The notes under the pieces were generated by a model that saw only the letters and a list, made by a program, of their open reading frames with translations, had not been told where the DNA came from and did not search any database. Shown piece by piece: positions 9,400 to 18,570 of a stretch of 64,000 nt of DNA. Position numbers and translations under genes: made by a program. Source of the DNA: Acidimicrobiia bacterium (lineage in GTDB: Bacteria > Actinomycetota > Acidimicrobiia > IMCC26256 > JAGNEX01). Numbering within the stretch: the first letter of the stretch is position 1; every line of letters starts with the position of its first letter. Location of the stretch: the NCBI GenBank assembly GCA_020637365.1, contig JACJWE010000001.1, positions 496,001-560,000 of the forward strand, written 5' to 3'.

Positions 9400-11217
9400 G
9401 TGGCCGTTTATCAGGAGTCCCAGTTCAGCGTGCAATTCGACATCTCACAAAGCCGGTGTTTCAGCATTATCGCCCACGTGGACCACGGCAAAAGCACGTT
9501 GGCTGACCGCATGCTCGAGGTCTGTAACGCTGTGGATCCCCGTGACATGCGGTCCCAGTACCTCGACACGATGGATATCGAGCGTGAACGCGGCATCACG
9601 ATCAAGGCTCAAAACGCCCGGTTGACCTACAAGAATCACACGCTCCAGTTGATCGACACCCCGGGCCACGTCGACTTTTCCTATGAGGTTTCTCGCTCAC
9701 TCGCGGCGTGCGAGGGCGTGGTCCTTCTCGTCGACGCTTCCCAAGGCATCGAAGCCCAGACCCTGGCGAACTGCTATTTGGCGCTCGACAACGATCTAGC
9801 GATCGTCGTCGCGCTCAACAAGATTGACCTTCCCGCCGCAGAGCCTGAACGTGTTGCGAGTGAAGTGGAAAAGGTCCTCGGTGTCCCCGCCGAAGAATGT
9901 TTGTATGTTTCGGGCAAAACCGGCGAGGGCGTGACCGAACTCCTCGACGCTGTGATCGATCGCATTCCCGCACCGACCGGTGATCCTGATCAGCCGCTAC
10001 AGGCCCTTATTTTCGACTCGGTGTTCGACACCTATCGCGGCGTCATTTCCTCATTGCGGGTCATGAATGGTGTCCTCGACGCTGCCCAACCCATCCGCTT
10101 CCTCAACACCGGCACCGTGCATCCCGTCGACGAGATCGGCGTGCGTCTGCCTGTCAACACACCGGTCAAACAGCTCACTCCGGGTGAGGTTGGGTATCTC
10201 ATCGCGGGTATCAAGAATCTGGACGAAGCACGTGTCGGAGAGACCGTGTCCACCGCGGCGCATCCGGGGACGGCTCTGGAGGGCTATCGCGAGCCCAAGC
10301 CAATGGTGTTTTGTGGTCTGTACCCGGTCGACGGCGACGAGTTCGATGAGCTGCGCGAGTCGCTCGACAAGCTCGCATTGAACGATGCGTCATTCACCTA
10401 TGCGCCCGAGACGTCTCATGCGCTCGGTTTCGGTTTCAGATGCGGCTTCTTGGGCCTGTTGCACATGGAGATCGCCCGAGAACGCCTCGAACGTGAGTAC
10501 AACTTGTCGCTGGTGGCGACCGCACCGAACGTCCAGTACAAGGCGTTTACGACCGACGGCAATATGACCGAGGTTCACAACCCGTCCGAACTACCTGAGG
10601 CATCGCGCCTGGACCATATCGAGGAGCCCTACAGCGTCATTAGCATCATTTCGCCGTCCGAGTACATCGGGACCATCATGGATCTCGCCCAAACTCGGCG
10701 AGGAGAACTCCAGCGGATGGACTACCTGTCGCCGGAGCGGGTGGAGATTGTCTATGACATTCCCATGGCCGAAATCGTTATGGACTTCTTTGACGTTCTC
10801 AAGAGCCGAAGTAAAGGGTATGCGTCGCTCGACTACGAAATCGGTGACTATCGAACGTCGAAACTTGTTCGGGTCGACGTGTTGTTGAACGGCCAGCCGG
10901 TCGACGCTTTTTCGACGATTGTTCATACCGATAAGGCATATGACTATGGCCGAAAGATGGCAGCGAAGCTGCGTGAGCTCATCCCTCGGCAGATGTTTGA
11001 CGTACCGATCCAGGCAGCCGTCGGCAGTCGCATCATCGCCCGAGAAACGGTGAAGGCAAAGCGCAAAGACGTACTCGCTAAGTGCTACGGCGGCGACGTT
11101 TCACGCAAGCGAAAGCTTCTGGAAAAGCAAAAAGAGGGTAAGAAGCGAATGAAGCACATCGGCCGGGTTGAGGTGCCTCAAGAAGCGTTCGTTTCGGCCC
11201 TTCGGCTCGACGACTAG
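9400..11217 (+). CDS. lepA: elongation factor 4 (LepA)
   Basis: A ribosome-associated translational GTPase of 605 residues. G motifs are AHVDHGKST (G1), RGIT (G2), DTPGH (G3) and NKID (G4). EF-G-like domains and the LepA-specific C-terminal domain follow (SRIIARETVKAKRKDVLAKCYGGDVSRKRKLLEKQ). GTG 9400 has no ribosome-binding site; GTG 9430, with AGGAG at 9413-9417, gives an N-terminus (QFDISQSRCFSIIAHVDHGKS) closer to the family and may be the true start. hemW follows. Confidence 0.95.
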   Translation: MAVYQESQFSVQFDISQSRCFSIIAHVDHGKSTLADRMLEVCNAVDPRDMRSQYLDTMDIERERGITIKAQNARLTYKNHTLQLIDTPGHVDFSYEVSRSLAACEGVVLLVDASQGIEAQTLANCYLALDNDLAIVVALNKIDLPAAEPERVASEVEKVLGVPAEECLYVSGKTGEGVTELLDAVIDRIPAPTGDPDQPLQALIFDSVFDTYRGVISSLRVMNGVLDAAQPIRFLNTGTVHPVDEIGVRLPVNTPVKQLTPGEVGYLIAGIKNLDEARVGETVSTAAHPGTALEGYREPKPMVFCGLYPVDGDEFDELRESLDKLALNDASFTYAPETSHALGFGFRCGFLGLLHMEIARERLEREYNLSLVATAPNVQYKAFTTDGNMTEVHNPSELPEASRLDHIEEPYSVISIISPSEYIGTIMDLAQTRRGELQRMDYLSPERVEIVYDIPMAEIVMDFFDVLKSRSKGYASLDYEIGDYRTSKLVRVDVLLNGQPVDAFSTIVHTDKAYDYGRKMAAKLRELIPRQMFDVPIQAAVGSRIIARETVKAKRKDVLAKCYGGDVSRKRKLLEKQKEGKKRMKHIGRVEVPQEAFVSALRLDD

Positions 11218-11374
11218 GTGCCAGCTCGATGCCCTCGATGTCTTGGCGCGCCAGCCTGCCGGGCCACGAGGTGTCCGTGAGGAACAGCGGCGAGGTCCGG
11301 AGCGTCCGGACGGCGGTCTCCGACCCGATGTCGCTGCGCTCGTGACCGCGCGGCCGGGGAGGAGTTCGACCGCG

Positions 11375-12580
11375 ATGTCGAGTCCCTATGGAACTGGTGC
11401 CTATGTGCACATCCCGTTCTGCGAACGGCGATGCGACTACTGCGATTTTGCGACGTGGACCGATCGATCCCATCTCATGGCCGCGTATGTCGATGCGTGC
11501 GTCTCGCACGCTCAGGCGCTGCGACGTGAGCATCCTGGAGCGATCGATCATGTCTTTTTTGGCGGCGGCACGCCATCGCTGCTTCCCCCCGATGATCTCG
11601 GCCGTATCGTCGACGCACTCCAGCCGACTCCCGATGCCGAGATCACCGTCGAGGTCAATCCCGACTCATTCTCAGATCGGCACGCTCGGGTGTACGCAGC
11701 GTCGGGGGTGAACCGCATCTCGATGGGTGTGCAGTCGATGGACGATGAGGTGCTGGTCGCTCTGGGGCGAACCCACAACCGTGACAATGTGGCCCAGGCG
11801 GTCCGGGCGGCGCGTGGCGCAGGTATTGAGCATGTGAATGTGGATCTGATCTACGGAAGCCCGGTCGAATCTTTTAGATCGTGGATCGCCTCGGTGTCCG
11901 CCGCGCTGAGCGACGATATCGACCATCTGTCGTGTTACGCGCTGACGGTCGAACCGGGCACGCCACTCGGCGCCAGCGTTGCGGCGGGGACCGCTCGTGC
12001 GCCCGACGACGATGATCAAGCGGCAAAGTACGAAGCGATCGACGAACTCTGCGAATCCGCGGGGCTGAGCTGGTACGAAATTTCCAACTGGGCGAGGCCG
12101 GGCGGGGAGTGCCGACACAATCAGAACACGTGGGCGGGCGGCAACTACCTAGCGGTTGGTGCCGCGGCACACGGTTTCATGGACGGGGCCCGCTTTTGGA
12201 ATGTGCGAACACCGGAGCGCTACATCGAGGCGGTCTCGACGACCGGCGACCCGGTCGCGGTGCGAGTTCCTCAGTCGCTTCAGGATCGATACGTCGAGAC
12301 GCTGATGCTCGGTCTGAGAACACGTACGGGGGTCGATCTCGCCGGTTGGCCAGATGCGGTCATCCAAACGGCGGCCGACCTCGTCGATATAGGGCTTTTG
12401 GTCGCGGGAGGTCGCAGTGCACCACCGAACTTCGATCAATCTGGACGACCGAGTCAAACGCGAGACGCCGATTCGTGCCACGGTGCAGATGGCCAGCGTT
12501 TCTCGTTGACTCGCCGCGGTCGTCTGTTGGCCTCACACGTCATGAGCGAGCTGGCCAGCCACCTCCCAGACGGTCGATAG
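11375..12580 (+). CDS. hemW: HemW-like radical SAM heme chaperone
   Basis: A 401-residue protein formerly taken for oxygen-independent coproporphyrinogen oxidase. The radical SAM cluster motif is C16-x3-C20-x2-C23 (CERRCDYC), a spacing typical of HemW. FFGGGTPSLL, EVNPDS, RISMGVQS and VDLIYGSP follow. HemW proteins deliver heme rather than oxidise coproporphyrinogen. GGGGAGGAG at 11356-11364 supports ATG 11375. The lepA-hemW-hrcA-dnaJ order is conserved in many bacteria. Confidence 0.9.
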   Translation: MSSPYGTGAYVHIPFCERRCDYCDFATWTDRSHLMAAYVDACVSHAQALRREHPGAIDHVFFGGGTPSLLPPDDLGRIVDALQPTPDAEITVEVNPDSFSDRHARVYAASGVNRISMGVQSMDDEVLVALGRTHNRDNVAQAVRAARGAGIEHVNVDLIYGSPVESFRSWIASVSAALSDDIDHLSCYALTVEPGTPLGASVAAGTARAPDDDDQAAKYEAIDELCESAGLSWYEISNWARPGGECRHNQNTWAGGNYLAVGAAAHGFMDGARFWNVRTPERYIEAVSTTGDPVAVRVPQSLQDRYVETLMLGLRTRTGVDLAGWPDAVIQTAADLVDIGLLVAGGRSAPPNFDQSGRPSQTRDADSCHGADGQRFSLTRRGRLLASHVMSELASHLPDGR

Positions 12581-12704
12581 CCACATATTCCCCCGACCGT
12601 CGGCGCGGCGTCGGTGCGATGGTTCCACCGCGCCTGCCTGTTCCAAATAACCCGAGGGGGCGCGTCGCTGTCGAGGCGCCTCCAAAGTTGTGTTGATCGT
12701 TGGG

Positions 12705-12710
12705 TACTAT
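12705..12710 (+). promoter_or_regulatory. -10 box of hrcA, leaderless arrangement
   Basis: TACTAT ends 8 bases before ATG 12719 and no ribosome-binding site is present. No -35 box is convincing. Confidence 0.4.
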
Positions 12711-12718
12711 GACCGGCG

Positions 12719-13759
12719 ATGGAGGCTCGGAAACGCACGATCCTCGGAACCGTGGTGCAGCGATACGTCGAGACCGGACAGCCGGTTTCCAGCGCGTACG
12801 TCGCATCCACGACCAGCTCGCAGGTCTCTTCGGCGACGGTTCGCAAAGAGATGAACGGGCTGGAACGCGAGGGTTATCTCACTCAACCACATACTTCGGC
12901 AGGACGGATACCGACCGAGCGCGGGTACCGCTTCTTTGTCGACGCAATGGTCGACAACGGAGAGTTGGGCATTGCCGACCGGCAACGCATCGGCGCCTTT
13001 TTTGACCGAGCGACCGTGGCACTCGATGATCTGTTGAGAGAGACCTCAAGTCTGGTGTCTCATCTCACATCCTTCGCTGCGGTGGTCTCTGGTCCGAGCG
13101 CCGATTCGGCATCGGTCCGGGCGCTGCATCCGGTCTGGCTTCACGCGAACACGTTCATGGTGGTCCTGGTGCTGTCGAATGGCATCGTGCAAAAGCTGAC
13201 CGTCGACATCGATCCAGCTCGCCTTGGAGTGGACGCGGTCGATGAGCAGACGGCCGCGGACCTCATCGCGCATGCGACGGCGGCCTTCGCCCCGGCAATT
13301 GGTCAACGGATCGCAGTTGCCGCTGGCTCTGTCGCTGGCACAGAGCACCCGTTTGTCGAACAGATCCGAACCGCAATGAGCGATCACATCGCCTTAACTC
13401 ATCAGCCGACCGTTTTCATAGAAGGTGCGGGTCAACTCGTGACCGGCTCACCGTCGGGGCTTGAATCATCGTCCTTCCGGCAGCTCGTTCGGGTACTGGA
13501 AGACCAGATGGCAGTGATCGGCTTGATACAAGACGTTTTGGATAGGGGACGGCGGGTCGCCATCGGCGCGGAGCACGAAATCGACGAGTTGCGCGAGTGC
13601 TCGGTCGTGGCCGCCCCGTACGTCATTGAAGGTGAGGTTGCGGGTACCGTCGGGGTCATCGGGCCGACCCGGATGGATTATGCCCGCATGCTCGCCGCCG
13701 TCGCGGCGGTTTCGGATCGACTCGGGCACCGGCTATCGGGTCCGTCTCAACCGCTCTAG
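12719..13759 (+). CDS. hrcA: heat-inducible transcription repressor HrcA
   Basis: A 346-residue repressor of chaperone genes. The N-terminal winged helix reads RYVETGQPVSSAYVA and ATVRKEMNGLEREGYL, then HTSAGRIPTERGYRFFVD, all diagnostic of HrcA. The C-terminal half is a GAF-like domain ending GPTRMDYARMLAAVAAVSDRL. dnaJ follows within 20 bases. I searched by eye for the CIRCE inverted repeat (TTAGCACTC, 9 bases, GAGTGCTAA) upstream of hrcA and dnaJ and did not find it. Confidence 0.95.
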   Translation: MEARKRTILGTVVQRYVETGQPVSSAYVASTTSSQVSSATVRKEMNGLEREGYLTQPHTSAGRIPTERGYRFFVDAMVDNGELGIADRQRIGAFFDRATVALDDLLRETSSLVSHLTSFAAVVSGPSADSASVRALHPVWLHANTFMVVLVLSNGIVQKLTVDIDPARLGVDAVDEQTAADLIAHATAAFAPAIGQRIAVAAGSVAGTEHPFVEQIRTAMSDHIALTHQPTVFIEGAGQLVTGSPSGLESSSFRQLVRVLEDQMAVIGLIQDVLDRGRRVAIGAEHEIDELRECSVVAAPYVIEGEVAGTVGVIGPTRMDYARMLAAVAAVSDRLGHRLSGPSQPL

Positions 13760-13775
13760 GGAGTCCAGAGAGTTC

Positions 13776-14882
13776 ATGGCTGACGACCTCTATGAGGTTC
13801 TTGGCGTGTCACGTGACGCGTCGGATACCGAGATAAAGAAGGCCTACCGAGCCTTAGCGCGCCAACATCACCCCGATATCGCCGGTGATGACCCGGTCAG
13901 TCGCGAGCGCTTTCAGGCCGTTTCAGTCGCGTACGAGGTGCTGAGGGACCCGACGAAGCGCTCCCGTTACGACCGTTACGGTTCGGTTGAGGGGCCCCAA
14001 GGGGTTCCGTTCGCCGACTTTGGCAGCGGCTTTTCCGATATTTTCGAGGCGTTTTTTGGCGACCGATTTGGTTCCGCAGCGCGGCCATCGGCACAGGGCG
14101 CCGATGCTCAAATGGCGTTGTCGGTCACCCTTGAAGAGGCAGCCAACGGGGTGAAACGGTCGGTCAACGTCACGTTGGCAACCCGTTGCGAGACCTGTGA
14201 TGGCGCTGGCGCAGAACCCGGTACGACCGTCAAGCGTTGCGAAACCTGTGATGGCCAGGGTCAGGTGCATCAGATGCGCCAGTCCCTTTTGGGTCAGATG
14301 GTCACCACACTGCCCTGTCCGACCTGTCGCGGCGCCGGCGAGATCGTCGAGAACCCCTGTCGCCAGTGCGGGGGGGAAGGCCGGCTCGACGAAGAACGCA
14401 GTCTCGAAGTGGATGTGCCCGCTGGAATTGCCTCAGGTCAGCGACTGCGGCTTGCGGGTAGGGGCCCCGCCGGATTCCGTGGAGGACCGCCCGGCGACCT
14501 CTACCTTTCTGTCTCGGTGGCCCCTGACGAACGTTTCGAACGCGATGGCGATGATCTGTTGCATGACCTGAACGTTTCCATGGTCCAAGCGGCGCTCGGC
14601 ACTTCGGTCAAGGTGCCCTCATTCGACGGAGATCAAGAACTCACCCTGTCGGCTGGCACGCAACCGGGAACGACCCGCACGCTTAAGGGCCTCGGTATCC
14701 CCAATCTTCGTACGAAACGCCGAGGCGATCTGCGGGTGCGGGTCAACGTGGCGGTCCCGACGAAACTCAGCGCGGAGGAGACGGCCTTGCTGACCGAATT
14801 CGCGGCCATGCGAGGCGAAGCGGTCAATCAGAAGGACCCTGGGTTGTTTTCGCGATTTCGGGGTTCCCGACGCGACAAGTAG
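13776..14882 (+). CDS. dnaJ: chaperone DnaJ
   Basis: A 368-residue type-I J protein, co-chaperone of DnaK. The J domain has the HPD triplet (RQHHPDIAG), then a Gly/Phe-rich stretch (FGSGFSDIFEAFFG). Four zinc repeats follow (CETCDGAG, CETCDGQG, CPTCRGAG, CRQCGGEG), then the substrate-binding C-terminal domains (PGDLYLSVSV). Start ATG 13776 lies 16 bases after hrcA with GGGAG upstream, so the two are co-transcribed. Confidence 0.96.
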   Translation: MADDLYEVLGVSRDASDTEIKKAYRALARQHHPDIAGDDPVSRERFQAVSVAYEVLRDPTKRSRYDRYGSVEGPQGVPFADFGSGFSDIFEAFFGDRFGSAARPSAQGADAQMALSVTLEEAANGVKRSVNVTLATRCETCDGAGAEPGTTVKRCETCDGQGQVHQMRQSLLGQMVTTLPCPTCRGAGEIVENPCRQCGGEGRLDEERSLEVDVPAGIASGQRLRLAGRGPAGFRGGPPGDLYLSVSVAPDERFERDGDDLLHDLNVSMVQAALGTSVKVPSFDGDQELTLSAGTQPGTTRTLKGLGIPNLRTKRRGDLRVRVNVAVPTKLSAEETALLTEFAAMRGEAVNQKDPGLFSRFRGSRRDK

Positions 14883-14910
14883 CGAGCGGCCGAGAAGAAG
14901 CTTCCCTCAG

Positions 14911-15645
14911 GTGAACGACCTCCAAGCGCGACCGGTGCCGTCTTCCCAAAGCCACGTCATCGTGGAGTGTCTTGACGATGTCGTCGCCCTGGACGACGCG
15001 CAATCTCACCACCTGGTCCGGGTTCATCGCTTCCGGGGCGGGGAGACGGTGACCGCAACCGACCTGCGCGGTCGATGGCGTGCTTACGGGGTGAACGTGA
15101 CGGGCAAGCACGTCCACTTGGAGGCCTTCGATCCAGCGTTCGAAGGGATCCAGGGGCGACCGACACGCCTGCTCTTGGCCGCCACCAAGGGCTCAAAACC
15201 CGATCTGGTCGTACGGATGGCGACCGAGCTTGGTGTTCACGCCATCGACTTGGTCATCTCGGAACGTTCGGTGGTTCGCTGGGATGACGCAAAGGCGCGA
15301 CAGATCGAGCGTCGTTTGAGCGACGTCGCGGCCGGTGCAGTCCGGCAGAGTCGACGGGTCACCGCACCACAGATCAGCGTCGGGGCCGCATTGGTCGCGC
15401 TGGTAGGCGACATTTCCTCGGAGTGGACGGTGCTGATCGCCGATCCCGGGGGGCAAACGGCTCAGGTGATCTCAGATGAGCTGCCGGGTGCGCCGATCTG
15501 CGTTGCGGTCGGACCCGAGGGTGGGTTCTCTCCCGATGAACTCACCGAGTTGTCAGCGTTTCGCCGACTCCGGCTCGGTGCCCATGTCTTGCGCGCCGAA
15601 ACGGCGCCGATCGCCGCGCTGGGCGCGCTGTCCGGTGTCGTTTGA
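14911..15645 (+). CDS. rsmE: 16S rRNA (uracil(1498)-N(3))-methyltransferase
   Basis: A 244-residue SPOUT-class methyltransferase. HHLVRVHRFRGG lies in the N-terminal PUA-like domain. The C-terminal knot carries ATKGSKPDLVVRMATELGV, GPEGGFSPDEL and LGAHVLRAETAPIAALGAL, the cofactor-binding signature. It starts at GTG 14911 with CCTCAG upstream and follows dnaJ by 28 bases, the usual dnaJ-rsmE pairing. Confidence 0.93.
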   Translation: MNDLQARPVPSSQSHVIVECLDDVVALDDAQSHHLVRVHRFRGGETVTATDLRGRWRAYGVNVTGKHVHLEAFDPAFEGIQGRPTRLLLAATKGSKPDLVVRMATELGVHAIDLVISERSVVRWDDAKARQIERRLSDVAAGAVRQSRRVTAPQISVGAALVALVGDISSEWTVLIADPGGQTAQVISDELPGAPICVAVGPEGGFSPDELTELSAFRRLRLGAHVLRAETAPIAALGALSGVV

Positions 15646-16043
15646 CCGCACCTGCACGGTGCCGTTGAGCAGCAAAGAGGCTGTCGTGGAACGGGTCCTA
15701 CTGGCGCACGGAGCGGGGTGTCGCGGATTCTTACGTCTTGGAACGTAGATATTTGGCATCGACACAAATGACACTCTGAGCGTTCAATTCCGCAGTGAGG
15801 GTGATGTCGGTGGCAGGCGTTGCGAGCTCCGTGGATGTCTTCTTAACGTTGCCGGGCCGGTGGCCCTATGTTGATGATTCCTTGTGGGTTCAGTGTTTCC
15901 GAAGTGAAGCATGCGATGTCGATCGCCGCATCCCCGCTTCAAAACCCGAGCGATTCCGGACGCAGGTCCTCGCCACAAGGGGTGGTTGGGATATTGTTCT
16001 GCCCGGGAGCACGGGACACGGCACTAATGGTTTGGAGGCCAGT
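15646..16043 (+). other. 398-base gap upstream of the BldD-like regulator
   Basis: I see no gene here. The stretch is long enough for a regulated promoter and leader. It contains the imperfect inverted repeat TGACACTCTGAGCGTTCA at about 15769-15786, which only loosely resembles the published BldD box, and no clear -10/-35 pair. Confidence 0.4.
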
Positions 16044-16517
16044 GTGAGCGAGGCAGAGCGCATCGGTGAACGCCTGAGGACGATTCGCCGTCAAAAGCGC
16101 CTCTCGTTGCAAGAAGTTGAGGCCAATTCGGGCAAAGAGTTCAAAGCGTCCGTTCTCGGCGCTTATGAGCGAGGGGAACGAGTCATTTCGGTTCCGCGTC
16201 TGATGAGGCTGTCTGCGCTCTATGGCGTTCCGCCAGAGCAACTGCTGCCACGAGACGAAATCGACCTTCGGGAACGGCGGATGTATCCGCTCCACGGCTT
16301 TTGCCTCGACCTGGCTGCGCTGAGGTCGGTGGAAGGCCCCGAGATCAACGTCATGCTGAAATTCCTCGATCGGGTAGCCCTCGCTCGCCAGGACTTCAAC
16401 GGGCGGGTGATGACCATCCGAACCGACGACATGCAAACGATGGCGTGGATGCTCGATACAACCCCCGAGGATCTCGATTCCCGGTTGCAGACCATGGGTG
16501 TCATCGTCACCGCGTGA
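16044..16517 (+). CDS. bldD: BldD-like transcriptional regulator with c-di-GMP signature
   Basis: A 157-residue regulator. The N-terminal HTH (ERLRTIRRQKRLSLQEVEA, GAYERGERVISVPRLMRL) matches actinobacterial BldD. The C-terminal domain carries R115-Q-D117, eight residues, then R126-T-D-D129, which is exactly the RxD-x8-RxxD motif through which Streptomyces BldD binds cyclic di-GMP (established knowledge). I infer a c-di-GMP-controlled repressor. GTG 16044 is preceded by GGAGG at 16034-16038. The regulon in this organism is unknown. The gene stands alone after a long intergenic leader. Confidence 0.85.
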   Translation: MSEAERIGERLRTIRRQKRLSLQEVEANSGKEFKASVLGAYERGERVISVPRLMRLSALYGVPPEQLLPRDEIDLRERRMYPLHGFCLDLAALRSVEGPEINVMLKFLDRVALARQDFNGRVMTIRTDDMQTMAWMLDTTPEDLDSRLQTMGVIVTA

Positions 16518-16580
16518 GCGCTGTCGCGGAACTTGAGCACTCGCGGGTTCGTCTAACCGTACGCCTCTGCATCTCAGGGG

Positions 16581-16586
16581 TAGCAT
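16581..16586 (+). promoter_or_regulatory. -10 box of the HIT gene, leaderless arrangement
   Basis: TAGCAT ends 6 bases before ATG 16593 with no ribosome-binding site between them. Confidence 0.4.
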
Positions 16587-16592
16587 GCGCCG

Positions 16593-16937
16593 ATGGAGAG
16601 CTGTGTGTTCTGCGAAATCGTCGCTGGAAACCTTCCGTCGGACAAGGTTGCCGAAACCGAGCGGTCGCTCGCGTTTCGTGATCTCAATCCTGTCGCGCCG
16701 ACGCATGTCTTGGTCATTCCCAAACGGCATGTCGAAAGCATTGGTCATCTCGACGCTGAAATGACGGCGGACGTGGCCGACCTCGTGACGACGATTCAGG
16801 AGGTGACCAGGGTCGAAGGCATCGATGAAAGCGGATATCGAGTCGTGGCAAATACCGGTACCCACGGGGCCCAAAGCGTATTTCACCTGCATTTTCACGT
16901 GATCGGCGGACGCCAGTTGGGGTGGCCGCCCGAATGA
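16593..16937 (+). CDS. HIT-family (histidine triad) hydrolase
   Basis: A 114-residue protein of the HINT branch: CVFCEIVAGNLPSDKV at the N-terminus, then HVLVIPKRHV, and the catalytic triad HLHFHVIGG near the C-terminus. HINT proteins hydrolyse purine nucleoside phosphoramidates; the physiological substrate is uncertain. The stop overlaps the phoH start (ATGA), so it heads the HIT-phoH-ybeY-era operon. Confidence 0.93.
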   Translation: MESCVFCEIVAGNLPSDKVAETERSLAFRDLNPVAPTHVLVIPKRHVESIGHLDAEMTADVADLVTTIQEVTRVEGIDESGYRVVANTGTHGAQSVFHLHFHVIGGRQLGWPPE

Positions 16938-17911
16938 GTGACGCTCCCGAAGGCGTGTGGCAGACCACGATCGCGATCGACCCGCAACGGGCGGTGACGG
17001 TGTGCGGCCCACACGACAGCAATCTTCGACTCCTCGAACAACTCCTCGCGATCACCATCCTGGCCCGTGGCAACGAGTTGGTTGTCACCGGTCCCGAGCC
17101 GGCGCGCGAGTTGGCGTCTCGGGTGATCGCCGAGTTGGTGGCGGTTACCGATCGCGGCCACCAACTCGATCAGCGGACGGTCGAACGCATGGTGGACATG
17201 GTCAAGGCCGATCAACGTCCTTCAGAGGTCGTCTCGACGCAGGTGTTGAAGGGACGCAAATCGGTTCGACCGATGACCTCGGGGCAAAAGGCTTACGTCG
17301 ATGCGATCGAACGCAACACCGTCACTTTTGGGATCGGGCCAGCGGGTACGGGCAAGAGTTATCTCGCCGTTGCTGCCGCGGTTCAGGCTCTGCAATCAAA
17401 GAAGGTCCACCGGATCATTCTGACCCGGCCCGCGGTCGAGGCCGGCGAGCGGCTGGGGTTCTTGCCCGGCGATCTTCTCTCCAAGGTGGATCCGTACCTA
17501 CGGCCCTTGTATGACGCTCTGTACGACATGCTGGGCAACGAGGCCACGCTCCGGCTGATGGAACAGGCGACGATCGAGGTCGCGCCGCTGGCCTACATGC
17601 GTGGGCGGACGCTCAACGACGCTTTCATCATTCTCGACGAAGCCCAAAACACCACGCCCGAACAGATGAAGATGTTCCTAACGCGGATCGGCTTTGGTTC
17701 CAAAGCCGTTGTCACCGGTGATGTGACCCAGGTCGATCTGGACATCGGCAGATCCTCTGGCCTCGTGACCGTGCAGGGCATCCTGTCACACGTCGATGAC
17801 ATCGAGTTCGTACACCTGCGGAGGGGTGACGTCGTGCGTCACCGAATCGTCCAGGACATCGTCGATGCCTATGAACGCCACGACGCCGACGCTGGTCAGG
17901 GTCGCGCGTGA
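16934..17911 (+). CDS. phoH: PhoH-like ATPase
   Basis: A 325-residue P-loop protein: Walker A GPAGTGKSYLA, Walker B FIILDEAQNTTPEQ, plus TRPAVEAGERLGFLPGD and GDVTQVDL, all standard for PhoH. The N-terminal 100 residues form a KH-like region. It precedes ybeY, as in most bacteria, pointing to RNA or ribosome metabolism. ATG 16934, overlapping the HIT stop, was preferred to GTG 16922. Its end overlaps ybeY (GTGA). Confidence 0.93.
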   Translation: MSDAPEGVWQTTIAIDPQRAVTVCGPHDSNLRLLEQLLAITILARGNELVVTGPEPARELASRVIAELVAVTDRGHQLDQRTVERMVDMVKADQRPSEVVSTQVLKGRKSVRPMTSGQKAYVDAIERNTVTFGIGPAGTGKSYLAVAAAVQALQSKKVHRIILTRPAVEAGERLGFLPGDLLSKVDPYLRPLYDALYDMLGNEATLRLMEQATIEVAPLAYMRGRTLNDAFIILDEAQNTTPEQMKMFLTRIGFGSKAVVTGDVTQVDLDIGRSSGLVTVQGILSHVDDIEFVHLRRGDVVRHRIVQDIVDAYERHDADAGQGRA

Positions 17912-18570
17912 GCGTTCCTCGACGCGTCACCAGAAGCGTTCAACCCGGAACCTATGAGGTGTTCGCAGCGGATGAACAGCTCGTACCGATTCCGCTGCCC
18001 GAGCTCGTCGACCTCGCCCGCGAGTCGTTGGCCGCGCTCGGTGTCGCGCCCGATGCCGTGACCAATCTGTTGTTGGTCGACCCCGATTCGATGCAATCGC
18101 TCAACGAACAGTTCCGCGGCAAGGACGAACCGACCGATGTGCTGTCGTTCCCCATGGACGACGAAGCGCTTCCCGGTGCCGAACGCCCTGCGCCTACTCG
18201 GCCGGGTGGAAGCGAAGACGTTCCGTTGATTCTTGGCGATCTCGTCATCTGTCCCGAGATTGCCCAGATGCAGGCAGACCTTGGCGGCTGGAAGTTCGCC
18301 GACGAACTTGCCCTGCTGACCGTTCACGGCATCCTTCACCTCTGTGGATATGACCATGAGGAGGAGTCAGACGCCCTGGTGATGGAAGCCAAAGAGGCCG
18401 AATTGCTCGATACTTTCTGGTCGGGTGCTAACGCTCGACGAACCCGCGACGCGGCCGATTTCGACGTACATGCACACGCTGCTACGTCGCGCAGCGGACG
18501 AACGTCGAGCTCACCCGGTGTGCGCCCGTCGCCAGGCGATGAACAAGAGGGCGGACATCATGGCGAGTGA
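17908..18570 (+). CDS. ybeY: endoribonuclease YbeY
   Basis: A metal-dependent RNase for 16S rRNA 3'-end maturation. The zinc motif HGILHLCGYDHEE (H-x3-H-x5-H) is intact, preceded by FRGKDEPTDVLSFPMD and LGDLVICPE. At 220 residues it is longer than usual because of a disordered C-terminal tail of about 50 residues rich in Arg, Ser and His. That tail overlaps the start of era by 11 bases. GTG 17908 overlaps the phoH stop. Confidence 0.93.
   Translation: MSVPRRVTRSVQPGTYEVFAADEQLVPIPLPELVDLARESLAALGVAPDAVTNLLLVDPDSMQSLNEQFRGKDEPTDVLSFPMDDEALPGAERPAPTRPGGSEDVPLILGDLVICPEIAQMQADLGGWKFADELALLTVHGILHLCGYDHEEESDALVMEAKEAELLDTFWSGANARRTRDAADFDVHAHAATSRSGRTSSSPGVRPSPGDEQEGGHHGE

Noticed and set aside
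15769..15786. BldD-box-like inverted repeat upstream of the BldD gene
   Set aside because: Matches the published consensus at too few positions; kept only as a note in the gap entry.
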